Below, one piece after another: positions 8,522-16,686 of a stretch of 64,000 nt of DNA (positions are counted from its first letter, which is position 1; each line of letters starts with the position of its first letter). Source of the stretch: Hyphomicrobium_A sp963726795 (GTDB lineage: Bacteria > Pseudomonadota > Alphaproteobacteria > Rhizobiales > Hyphomicrobiaceae); the NCBI GenBank assembly GCA_963726795.1, contig CAVSDD010000006.1, forward strand, positions 744,001-808,000, written 5' to 3'. The translations under genes and the position numbers were made by a program. The notes under the pieces were generated by a model. It saw only the letters and a list, made by a program, of their open reading frames with translations. It searched no databases and was not told the origin of the DNA.

Positions 8522-9604
8522 CTAGCGTGCGGTGAGGCCGGTGCCAAATAGCAGGCAGGCATCGCCGTAGGAATAAAAGCGGTAGCCCGCGTTGATCGCG
8601 TGCGCATACGCCGCGCGCATATCATCGAGGCCCGAGAAGGCCGCGACCAGCATGAACAGCGTCGAGCGCGGCAGGTGGAAGTTCGTCAGCAGGACGTCGA
8701 CGGCGCGGAATTGATAGCCGGGCGTGATGAAGATGTCGGTTGGGCCGCGGAAGGCGGCGATCGTGCCAGACTGCGCCGCCGTCTCGATCAGCCGCAGCGA
8801 TGTCGTCCCCACGGCGATGATGCGCCGCCCCTCGCTGCGCGCCGCAGCCAACGCCGCCGCCGTCGCGGGCGAAACCTCGCCCCACTCGGCGTGCATGCGA
8901 TGCGCTGCGGTTTCTTCTGCCTTCACGGGCAGGAACGTCCCAGCGCCGACGTGCAGCGTCACGAAGTGGCGCTCTATGCCACGGGCTTCGAGCGCCGCCA
9001 GCAGCTCAGGCGTGAAGTGCAGCCCCGCCGTGGGCGCGGCCACGGCGCCCTCGTGCGCGGCATAGACCGTCTGATAATCGCGCCGGTCGGTGTCCTCGGC
9101 TGCGCGCCGGCCCGCGATGTAGGGCGGCAGCGGCATGGCGCCGACCGCTGCGATCGCTGCATCGAGGTCGGTCCCAGCAAGATCGAATACGAGTTCGACC
9201 TCGCCGTCCACGGGACGGCCGGCAACGGTCGCGTCGAGCGACCCGGCAAGACACATGTTTCCCATATGCCCGAAGTGCAGCCGGTCGCCGGGTTGCAGGC
9301 GCTTCGCCGGCCGCGCGAGCGCCAGCCAGCGGTTCGCATCGCGGCGCTCGGTGAGCGTGACCGCGATTTTCGCGACGAGATCGCCGCGCCGGCGTTCGCC
9401 TTCCAATGCCGCAGGGATGACGCGTGTGTCATTCAGGACCAGAACGTCGCCTTCGCGCAGCAGCCCGGGCAACTCCTGAACGATGCGGTCTTGCAGCGGC
9501 TCGCCGGCGCGTACGACGAGCAGCCGCGCTGAATCGCGCGGGGCAGCCGGGCGCAGCGCGATCAGCGCCTCGGGCAGCTCAAAATCGAACAAATCGGTGC
9601 GCAT
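8522..9604 (-). CDS. queA: S-adenosylmethionine:tRNA ribosyltransferase-isomerase
   Basis: QueA converts preQ1-tRNA to epoxyqueuosine-tRNA using the ribosyl group of SAM. The 360-residue protein begins MRTDLFDFELPEALIALRP and shows DVLVLNDTRVIPAAL, PTAGLHFTPELLAAL, LHVGAGTFLPVKAE and IFITPGYQFRAVDVLLTNFH, all conserved in QueA. It precedes tgt in the same strand and follows a YdcZ-like gene by 13 bases. The queA-tgt pair is a common pathway operon. Confidence 0.96.
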   Translation of the reverse strand: MRTDLFDFELPEALIALRPAAPRDSARLLVVRAGEPLQDRIVQELPGLLREGDVLVLNDTRVIPAALEGERRRGDLVAKIAVTLTERRDANRWLALARPAKRLQPGDRLHFGHMGNMCLAGSLDATVAGRPVDGEVELVFDLAGTDLDAAIAAVGAMPLPPYIAGRRAAEDTDRRDYQTVYAAHEGAVAAPTAGLHFTPELLAALEARGIERHFVTLHVGAGTFLPVKAEETAAHRMHAEWGEVSPATAAALAAARSEGRRIIAVGTTSLRLIETAAQSGTIAAFRGPTDIFITPGYQFRAVDVLLTNFHLPRSTLFMLVAAFSGLDDMRAAYAHAINAGYRFYSYGDACLLFGTGLTAR

Positions 9605-9617
9605 CAGTGTCTGCGCA

Positions 9618-10064
9618 TCAGTAGACGCGGATCAGCAGCGCACCGGAAAGCAGCAACACCGCCCCAGCGGCGCGCCCGAGCGTGATCTCGCGCACGGCGA
9701 GGTTGAACAGCCCGAGGTGATCGATGAGAAGCCCGGCAAGAAGCTGACCCGAGACGATGAAGGCCATCGTGGACGCGGTCCCGAGCTTGGGCGTCAGGAT
9801 GATGGCACTCGTGACGTACGCCGCACCCAGCAGCCCGCCGGTGACGAGCAACCACGGCGGCGGTTCGCGCCAGGCGATGGCGATCCCTTGCGCTTGCGAC
9901 ATGACAAGCGAGATCGCGACGAGCAGGACGGCGCCGGAAACGAACGAAGCCGCCGCCGCCGCGACGCGAAATCCCAGCGCGCGGCCGAGCTCGGCGTTGA
10001 TCGGCGCCTGCATCGCGATGAGCGTGCCAGACACGATGCCTAGAAGCGACCAGACGAGCCCCAT
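9618..10064 (-). CDS. DMT-family YdcZ (DUF606) membrane protein
   Basis: The 148-residue protein is a five-helix half-size DMT transporter. The pattern of GTLIAMQAPINAELG, SFVSGAVLLVAISL, GGLLGAAYVTSAI, FIVSGQLLAGLLIDHLG and GAVLLLSGALLI matches the DUF606/YdcZ family. I chose ATG 10064 because AAGGTGAT precedes it; a GTG nine bases upstream is the alternative. It belongs to the queA minus-strand run. Substrate unknown. Confidence 0.82.
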   Translation of the reverse strand: MGLVWSLLGIVSGTLIAMQAPINAELGRALGFRVAAAAASFVSGAVLLVAISLVMSQAQGIAIAWREPPPWLLVTGGLLGAAYVTSAIILTPKLGTASTMAFIVSGQLLAGLLIDHLGLFNLAVREITLGRAAGAVLLLSGALLIRVY

Positions 10065-10106
10065 CGCTATCACCTTTGGTTGGCGTTGATTGATGGCGGC
10101 ACTGCG

Positions 10107-10499
10107 CTAGCCGCGGTGAGCGAGCAACTCCCAGACGCCAGCTCCGGCCAGCACCAGCCAGCCGAGGATCATCGTCGAGCCGCCGAGCGGGGCGGCCATG
10201 GGAAAGAGACGGTTGCCATAGAACGTGCGCGCCGCGATGTCGCCGCTGAAGAGCGAGGCGCCGAGCAGCAGAACGAAGGCGGCAAGCAGAAAGCCGCCGG
10301 GATGCGCGGCGCGCGTGGCCGCGGCGGCCAGCGCCGCTGCCGCCGCCGCATGCATCAACAGGAACTGCGAGGCGGGCGTCAGCGCCGACATCGCCGGCGA
10401 ATGCGCGCCGGCCGCCCCAAGCCCCACGCCGGCAGCGCCCGCGAGACCCGCATAGATGAAAATCGCCGCGGCCGCCTGCATGATACCTGCCTGATCCAT
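10107..10499 (-). CDS. DUF423 membrane protein
   Basis: The 130-residue protein has four membrane helices, with the family features GLAGAAGVGLGAAGAHS, a central helix with QFLLMHAAAAAALA, and the C-terminal LGGSTMILGWLVLA. DUF423 (YgdD-like) proteins are inner-membrane proteins of unknown role. It sits 42 bases upstream of the YdcZ-like gene and 27 bases after ppiB, consistent with one transcript. Confidence 0.85.
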   Translation of the reverse strand: MDQAGIMQAAAAIFIYAGLAGAAGVGLGAAGAHSPAMSALTPASQFLLMHAAAAAALAAAATRAAHPGGFLLAAFVLLLGASLFSGDIAARTFYGNRLFPMAAPLGGSTMILGWLVLAGAGVWELLAHRG

Positions 10500-10526
10500 C
10501 GCTTACGCGCCTCTCCCAGCGTGGGC

Positions 10527-11003
10527 TTACTTCACGTCGGCCGCGACCTTGACCGAGACCATCTTGTCGGGGCTCTGCACCGGCTCGCCGCGCTTGATCT
10601 TGTCGACGTTGTCCATGCCCTCGATCACCTTGCCCCACACCGTGTACTTCTTGTCGAGGAAGGTCGCGTCGTCGAACACGATGAAGAACTGCGAGTTGGC
10701 GCTGTCGGGGCTCTGCGCGCGCGCCATCGAGCACACCCCGCGCACGTGCGGTTCGGCGCTGAACTCGGCTTTGAGGTTGGGATAGTTTGACCCGCCGGTG
10801 CCCGTGCCCTTGGGGCAACCCGTCTGCGCCATGAAACCTTCGATGACGCGGTGGAACGGAATGCCGTCGTAGAATCCTTCGCGCACCAGCTTCTTGATGC
10901 GCTCGACGTGCTGTGGCGCAAGGTCCGGCCTCAGCTGGATCACCACGTTGCCCTTGGTGGTTTCGATGATGAGGGTGTTCTCGGGATCGGGTTTGGGGGC
11001 CAT
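10527..11003 (-). CDS. ppiB: Cytosolic cyclophilin-type peptidyl-prolyl isomerase
   Basis: The 158-residue protein has no signal peptide and shows the cyclophilin core: IPFHRVIEGFMAQTGCP, GSNYPNLKAEFSAE, SMARAQSPDSANSQFFIVF and KYTVWGKVIEGMDNVDKI. The catalytic Arg (FHRVI) and the Gln of FMAQ are present. It probably catalyses proline isomerisation in the cytosol. A paralogous lipoprotein lies two genes upstream in the same run, with a VOC protein between them. Confidence 0.93.
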   Translation of the reverse strand: MAPKPDPENTLIIETTKGNVVIQLRPDLAPQHVERIKKLVREGFYDGIPFHRVIEGFMAQTGCPKGTGTGGSNYPNLKAEFSAEPHVRGVCSMARAQSPDSANSQFFIVFDDATFLDKKYTVWGKVIEGMDNVDKIKRGEPVQSPDKMVSVKVAADVK

Positions 11004-11057
11004 TCGTGTTCTCCGTTTTCCTTGGGGGTGTTCGGCTTGTTGTTGATCGAGTGGCGA

Positions 11058-11444
11058 TCAAGCGCTCTTGTCGTTATTCGTCTGTGCCTGTCTTACGTGC
11101 CAGCAGACGCCGGCGGGATCGACGATGTGAACTTCGCGGCCCCAGGCAAAATCGGTCGGCGGCCGTATGCGAACATCGGTATACCGGTCTGCGAGGTTCT
11201 TGCCCTGGATCTCGCTCCAATAGCCTTCCAGATCGTCAACCTCGAGGGTTAGCATCTGGTTCTCTTGCCAGATCGGGACATCGATGTCCTGCAGCAGGAA
11301 GTAGGCGGCGCCATACCGCAAGCCGGCGAGGCCATCCTGTTTCCAGACCGCATCGAATCCGAGCTCGGCGAAGAATGCGAGCGAGCGAGCGAAGTGCTTG
11401 CCCGATGGAACGAACGGGGTGAGCCCGGTTGCGTGCGCCCGCAT
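11058..11444 (-). CDS. VOC-superfamily (glyoxalase-like) protein
   Basis: The 128-residue protein has one beta-alpha-beta-beta-beta VOC unit: FARSLAFFAELGFDAVWKQDG at the N-terminus, then AAYFLLQDIDVP, NQMLTLEVDDLEGYWSEI and WGREVHIVDPAGVCWHVRQ at the C-terminus. The last motif resembles bleomycin-resistance/glyoxalase proteins. The ATG lies one base after the stop of the upstream cyclophilin gene, so translation is likely coupled. Substrate unknown. Confidence 0.82.
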   Translation of the reverse strand: MRAHATGLTPFVPSGKHFARSLAFFAELGFDAVWKQDGLAGLRYGAAYFLLQDIDVPIWQENQMLTLEVDDLEGYWSEIQGKNLADRYTDVRIRPPTDFAWGREVHIVDPAGVCWHVRQAQTNNDKSA

Positions 11445-11445
11445 C

Positions 11446-11991
11446 CTACTTGGCGTGGCCCTGCAGATAGACCTTTTGCATGACGTCGGGAATGGGCGGT
11501 GGCTCGCCCGGCGCGATCTTGTCGACGTTGTCCATGCCGTCGATGACCTCACCCCACACCGTGTACTGGCCGTTGAGGCTCGAGCAGCCGGTGTCGGTGA
11601 AGCAGATGAAGAACTGGCTGTTGGCGCTGTTGGGATCGGCGGTGCGCGCCGCGCCGATGGTGCCGCGCTTATAGGGCTCCTGCGAGAACTCGGCGGGGAG
11701 ATCCGCATAGTTCGAGCCGCCGTTGCCCGTGCCGGTCGGATCACCCGTCTGCGCCATGAAGCCTGGAATGACGCGGTGGAACTTCACGCCGTCGTAGAAG
11801 CCCTCGCCCGCCAGCTTCTTGACGCGCTCCACGTGCTTGGGAGCGAGGTCAGGGCGCAGCTTGACCAGCACCTTGCCGTTCTTCGTCTCTATGACGAGCG
11901 TATTGTCGTTGCTGCCCGAGGCGCTCTTGTCGGAGCATCCCGAGGCCGCAACGAGGCACATCGCCAGAGCGAGGCATGTGAGCAGTCGCAT
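11446..11991 (-). CDS. ppiA: Exported cyclophilin-type peptidyl-prolyl isomerase (lipoprotein)
   Basis: This is the envelope counterpart of the cytosolic cyclophilin encoded downstream. The signal MRLLTCLALAMCLVAASGC ends in a lipobox with the lipidated Cys at residue 19, followed by a short Ser-rich linker. The catalytic domain has VKFHRVIPGFMAQTGDP, GSNYADLPAEFS, ANSQFFICFTDTGCSSLNGQ and YTVWGEVIDGMDNVDKI. Length is 181 residues. I chose ATG 11991 because upstream alternatives precede the signal peptide. It is likely periplasm-facing and assists folding of exported proteins. Confidence 0.92.
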   Translation of the reverse strand: MRLLTCLALAMCLVAASGCSDKSASGSNDNTLVIETKNGKVLVKLRPDLAPKHVERVKKLAGEGFYDGVKFHRVIPGFMAQTGDPTGTGNGGSNYADLPAEFSQEPYKRGTIGAARTADPNSANSQFFICFTDTGCSSLNGQYTVWGEVIDGMDNVDKIAPGEPPPIPDVMQKVYLQGHAK

Positions 11992-12138
11992 GGTGCGTCC
12001 TTCCCCTAACATCACGTGTCGCGCGAGCGCCTGCAGGCACCGGCAGCGTTTTGATCCGCCCCTTTATCGCGCCTTGCGATGCGTATCGCAACTTGCGTCT
12101 ATGACACCGGGTTGCGGCAAAGATTGCGGGGGGCGAAG

Positions 12139-12642
12139 CTACCGGCGCGCCTTGGCTTTTGCCTGCAGCCGTGCGGCTACGGCCTTGGAGACGAACGGCG
12201 AAACATCCCCGCCCAGCAATGCGATCTGACGCACCAGATTGGCGGCGATATGCCGGACGGAAGGTGCAGCTGCGACAAACACCGTCTCGATCGAGGGGGC
12301 CATCGCGCCGTTCATGCCAGCCATCTGCATCTCGTAGTCGAAGTCCGTCCCGTCGCGCAGGCCGCGGAAGATGACGCTCGCGTTGTGTGTACGCGCCGCC
12401 TCGACGACGAGATTGTCGAAGGTGGCGACCGCGATGGCGGTGCCGGAAGCCTTGGCGATGGCCTTGGTCTCGGCCGTGAGCATCTCGATGCGCTCCTCGG
12501 GCGTGAACAGCGGCGTCTTGCCGGGATGCACGCCGATGCCGATGACGAGCGTGTCGACCAGGCTCGCCGCGCGCGCTATCACGTCGGTGTGGCCGAGCGT
12601 GACGGGATCGAAGGTTCCCGAATAAAAGCCGGTGCGGGCCAT
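12139..12642 (-). CDS. coaD: Phosphopantetheine adenylyltransferase
   Basis: CoaD makes dephospho-CoA from 4'-phosphopantetheine and ATP. The nucleotidyltransferase motif FYSGTFDPVTLGHTDVI contains the TxGH-type site, and FRGLRDGTDFDYEMQMAGMN and SSxR-equivalent FVAAAPSVRHIAANLVRQ are conserved. Length (167 residues) fits the family. I chose ATG 12642; an upstream TTG adds seven residues outside the family alignment. It lies 87 bases after gyrA, a common alphaproteobacterial order. Confidence 0.95.
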   Translation of the reverse strand: MARTGFYSGTFDPVTLGHTDVIARAASLVDTLVIGIGVHPGKTPLFTPEERIEMLTAETKAIAKASGTAIAVATFDNLVVEAARTHNASVIFRGLRDGTDFDYEMQMAGMNGAMAPSIETVFVAAAPSVRHIAANLVRQIALLGGDVSPFVSKAVAARLQAKAKARR

Positions 12643-12704
12643 GGCTGTTTTGGTCCTTGGCAACTAGGGGCCTGGTGCCACCGTCCTATCGCATCGGCGT
12701 AAAC

Positions 12705-12726
12705 AAAAAGGCGCGGGGCAACCCGC
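12705..12726 (-). terminator. Probable gyrA terminator
   Basis: Read on the minus strand directly after gyrA, GCGGG-TTGC-CCCGC forms a short hairpin followed by GCC and a run of five T. The stem is only five pairs, so termination is plausible but may be partial before coaD. Confidence 0.5.
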
Positions 12727-12729
12727 AGA

Positions 12730-15517
12730 TCACTCGGCTCCGGATGCCGCGTCTCCTTCGCCGTTGCCAGTATCCTCCCCGCCGTTCTCGCCACCCTCGG
12801 TGCCGTCGTCGGGGATGTGCTCGACGGAGACGACGCGCTCCTCGGCGTCGGTCTTGAAGATGCGCACGCCCTGCGTGTTGCGCCCGGCGATCCGCACGTC
12901 GCCCACGGGGCAGCGAATGAGCTGGCCGGCATCGGTCACCAGCATGATCTGATCGCTCTGGGCGACCGGGAACGACGCCACCAGCGGTCCGTTGCGGTCG
13001 TTGACGACCATGGCAACGATGCCTTTGCCGCCGCGGCCCGAGGTCCGGTACTCGTAGGACGAGCTGCGCTTGCCGAACCCGTGCTCCGACACCGTCAGCA
13101 CGAACTGCTCCTTGGCGCCGAGCTCGGCGTAGCGGTCGGGCGAAAGATCGGCTTCGCCGCCGACTTCCTCGTCGGATTCGGGCTCGGGCGCTCCCTCGGT
13201 GATCTCCTCGCCCTGCGCGCGGCGCAGCATGTTCGCCTGCTTGAGGTAGGCGATCCGCGTCGCCGCGTCCGCCTCGACGTGGTTGAGGATGGTCATGGAG
13301 ATGACTTGGTCGCCGTCCTCGAGCTTGATGCCGCGCACGCCGTCGGAGTCGCGTCCCTTGAACAGGCGCACTTCCTCATCGAGCAGGAAGCGGATGCAGC
13401 GGCCCTGCGAGGTCGTCAGCAGCACGTCGTTGCCGGGCGTGCAGATCTGAACGGCGACGATCGAATCGCCGTCGTCGAGCTTCATCGCGATCTTGCCGTT
13501 GCGGTTGATGTTCTCGAAATCGGACAGCGCGTTGCGCCGGACCTTGCCCGAGCGCGTCGCGAACGCGAGCTGCAGCGCGCCCCACGTCTCGCGATCCTCG
13601 GGCAGCGGCAGGATCGAGGTGATCGCCTCGCCCTGGGTCAGCGGCAGCAGGTTGACCAGCGCCTTGCCCGTCGCTTGCGGGGTCGACGCCGGCAGGCGCC
13701 AGACCTTCATGCGGTAGCACATGCCGCGCGAGGAGAAGAACAGCACCGGGGTATGCGTGGAGGCGACGAACAGCTTGGTAACGACATCTTCCTCGCGCGT
13801 CGAGACGCCCGAGCGGCCCTTGCCGCCGCGCCGCTGCGCGCGATAGGTGGCGAGCGGCACGCGCTTGACGTAGCCCTTGAGCGAGACGGTGACGACGCAG
13901 TCCTCGCGCTGGATGAGGTCCTCGTCCTCGACCTCGCCCTCGATGTCGACGATCTCGGTTTTGCGCGGAGTGGCGAACTCCGCCTTGATGTCGTTGAGCT
14001 CCTTTTGCACGATCTCGACGACGCGCAGGCGCGAGGCGAGGATCGCCAGGTACTCCTTGATCTCCTCGCCGAGCTTCTTGAGCTCATCGCCGATCTCGTC
14101 GCGGCCGAGCGCGGTCAGGCGGGCAAGGCGCAACTCGAGGATGGCCTTGGCCTGCTCCTCGGACAGCTTGTAGGTGCCTTTGTCCGACACCTTGTGGCGC
14201 GGGTCGGCGATGAGCACGACGAGCGGCGTGATATCCCGCGCCGGCCAGTCGCGCTCCATCAGTTGCTCGCGCGCCTCCGCCGGGCTTGGTGCGTGGCGGA
14301 TGAGCTTGATCACCTCGTCGATGTTGGCGACGGCGATGGCGAGGCCGACCAAAACGTGCGCGCGGTCGCGCGCCTTCGTCAGCAGGTGCTTGGTGCGGCG
14401 GCTTACGACCTCCTCGCGGAAGTTCGTGAACGCCTCGATCATGTCCTTGAGGTTGAGGCTTTCGGGGCGTCCCCCGTTGATCGCCAGCATGTTGGCGCCG
14501 AAGCTCGTCTGCAGATCGGAGTAGCGCCAGAGCTGGTTCAACACCACGTCGGCCACCGCATCGCGCTTCAATTCGATGACGATGCGCATGCCTTCGCGGT
14601 TGGATTCGTCCCAGATGTCGGCGATGCCCTCGATCTTCTTCTCGCGCACGTTGTCGGCGATCTTCTCGATCAGCGTGCGCTTGTTCACCTGGTAGGGAAT
14701 CGCGCTGACGATCAGCGCCTCGCGGTCCTTGCGGATTTCCTCCACGTCGACCTTGGAGCGCATGAGGATCGAGCCCCGCCCCTTATGGTAGGCCGATAGA
14801 ATGCCGCTGCGGCCGAGGATCAGACCGCCCGTTGGGAAGTCAGGTCCCTGGATGATCTGGCACAATTCGTCGATGGTGATCTCGGGATTGTCCAAGTGAG
14901 CGAGGCACGCATCGATCACCTCGCCCAGATTGTGCGGGGGAATGTTTGTCGCCATGCCGACCGCGATGCCACCCGCGCCGTTGACCAGCAGGTTGGGGAA
15001 TTTGGCCGGCAAGCACGACCGGCTCCTGCAGCCGGTCATCGTAGTTCGATTTGAAGTCGACCGTTTCCTTGTCGAGATCGTCGAGCAGGTACTGCGCGAT
15101 CTTCGAAAGCCGCACCTCGGTGTAGCGCTCGGCCGCGGGCGGATCGCCGTCGATCGAGCCGAAGTTGCCCTGCCCGTCGATGAGGGGCACGCGCAGGGAG
15201 AACTCCTGCGCCATGCGCACCAGCGCGTCGTAGATCGCGAGGTTACCGTGCGGGTGGAAGTCGCCCATGGTATCGCCCACGACCTTGGACGATTTCATGT
15301 GCTTCTTGTTCCAGTCCAGCCCTAAGCGTTGGATCGCATAGAGGATGCGCCGATGCACCGGCTTCAGGCCGTCGCGCACGTCGGGCAGCGCACGCGAGAT
15401 GATGACGCTCATCGCGTATTCGAGGTAGGAGCGCTTCATCTCCTCGGAGATGGAGATCGGGCGAATGTCGCTCGGCTCTTTGCCGCCTGGTCTCTGGTCG
15501 TCGGTGCTGTCGGCCAC
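12730..15517 (-). CDS. gyrA: DNA gyrase subunit A, one apparent frameshift
   Basis: GyrA is the breakage-reunion subunit that introduces negative supercoils. The N-terminal domain has the catalytic tyrosine in AERYTEVRL (Tyr132), then NLLVNGAGGIAVGMATNIPPHNL; the C-terminal beta-pinwheel domain contains the GyrA box QRRGGKGRSG. Near 15010 one extra base moves the frame (YDDRLQEPVVL then PAKFPNLLVNG). Because gyrA is essential, this is almost certainly a sequence error. An acidic Glu/Gly-rich tail ends the protein. In the quinolone region the segment reads FHPHGNLAIYD, so the position matching E. coli Ser83 is Leu93. It heads the minus-strand run toward tgt. Confidence 0.96.
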
Positions 15518-15889
15518 GATGAGATTTATTCCTCAGGTGCTGGGGGGACGTGTTGCGGAGATGCCGAGGTCCGGGGTTGGAGATCGGGGCAATTTTGGGC
15601 CCGAACGGCGACGCACGCCGCGGGGCGTGCGTCTCGCTTGCGAATTTGCGCCGAGTTTACCCCACATCCAGGGGACAAGGCAACGCATGGGGGGCTTTTC
15701 TCGATGCCCGATTCACATGCCATTTCCCTCTATTTGCCAAATACTTGGCATGAGTTGCAGGTCATCCGCGCAGCGTTCGCGGCGTCTTGTCCGCAACACA
15801 CATAGCAGCTACAGCACCAGCGCGCCGGGCATGGTTAATGCCGCGGCGGGTTGGGGGCGCTCGGCGCACCGAAGCAAAGGGAGAGTGCG
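15518..15889. other. Intergenic region upstream of gyrA with a strong hairpin
   Basis: These 372 bases separate gyrA (minus) from the PRC-barrel gene (plus). A perfect 10-bp hairpin (15610-15619 with 15624-15633, loop GCGG) lies about 95 bases upstream of the gyrA start. Its role is unknown; it could be part of a leader or a supercoiling-sensitive promoter region. No gene is evident. Confidence 0.5.
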
Positions 15890-16609
15890 ATGATGAAAGG
15901 CGTGTTGACCACGGCCGCCGCGATGGTGGTGCTGGCGCTGCCGGCGCTGAGCGATCCGGCGCAAATTCCAGCCGACGTGTTCGTCCCCACCCAGAGCGAC
16001 GACCAGTATCTCGCGCGCGACCTGCTGCTGTTCGCCAAGGTTCACAACGCCGACGGCCTGATCATCGGCGATATCGAGGATCTGATCTTCAACGCCAACA
16101 ACCAAGTCGTGGGCGTGGTGATGGGCACTGGCGGATTTCTCGGCTTCGGTGAGAAGCGGATCGCGGTGAACGTGAGCGCGCTGCAGGTCAAGCACGAGGA
16201 CGGCAAGGTTTACGTGTCGCTGCCGCAGGCCACCAAGGAAGTGCTCGACACACTCGAGCCGTTCCATCGCAAGCAGCCGCCGAAGACGCTGATCGACCGC
16301 GCCATGGAGCGCGCGCACGAGTTTACCGACAAGAGCAGCGTCTCTGCAAAGGACGCCTACGAGAAAGCGAAGCCCACGCTCGAGAAGGCGGGCGAGGCTG
16401 CCAAGGGCGTGTTGGAGAAGGCCGAGGAGAAGGCCGGCCCTGCGCTGGAGAAGGCAAAGGAAGTGGCGAAAGGCGCCTACGATGGCGCGCGCAACGCGCT
16501 CGACAAGGCCGAGCAAAAACCAGCGGAGCCGCCTTCCGCCGCGTCTCCGCCGACGGCGCCGCCTGCCGACGCAATGCCGACTCCGCCGGCCACGCCGCCG
16601 CAGCCCTGA
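15890..16609 (+). CDS. Exported PRC-barrel protein with LEA-like helical tail
   Basis: The 239-residue protein has a signal peptide (MMKGVLTTAAAMVVLALPALS), a PRC-barrel (about 35-125, containing GLIIGDIEDLIFNANNQVVG and GGFLGFGEKRIAV), then a long Ala/Lys/Glu-rich amphipathic segment (about 140-215) with irregular repeats such as EKAKPTLEKAGEAAKGVLEK, and a Pro/Ala-rich end. The helical part resembles group-3 LEA or apolipoprotein repeats, but this is a compositional judgement. PRC-barrel exported proteins are common in Hyphomicrobiales with unknown function. GGGAGAG precedes the ATG pair. Confidence 0.82.
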   Translation: MMKGVLTTAAAMVVLALPALSDPAQIPADVFVPTQSDDQYLARDLLLFAKVHNADGLIIGDIEDLIFNANNQVVGVVMGTGGFLGFGEKRIAVNVSALQVKHEDGKVYVSLPQATKEVLDTLEPFHRKQPPKTLIDRAMERAHEFTDKSSVSAKDAYEKAKPTLEKAGEAAKGVLEKAEEKAGPALEKAKEVAKGAYDGARNALDKAEQKPAEPPSAASPPTAPPADAMPTPPATPPQP

Positions 16610-16641
16610 GCCGAACACCGAGACCGAGACGCAGAATCGAG

Positions 16642-16677
16642 AAGGGCCGCATCGAACAGGTGCGGCCCTTCCCTTTT
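16642..16677. terminator. Bidirectional-looking terminator between convergent genes
   Basis: AAGGGCCGCA (16642-16651) and TGCGGCCCTT (16661-16670) form a perfect 10-bp stem, followed by CCCTTTT. It lies 32 bases after the PRC-barrel gene and ten bases before the stop of the convergent three-repeat gene, so it may serve both. Confidence 0.8.
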
Positions 16678-16686
16678 AGCAAGCCG

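Noticed and set aside
12817..14799. Long open frame opposite gyrA (about 660 codons)
   Set aside because: A shadow of gyrA with low-complexity composition and no start context.
14990..15040. Programmed frameshift in gyrA
   Set aside because: No slippery heptamer, stem-loop or internal ribosome site is present, and similar single extra bases occur in many other genes of the window.
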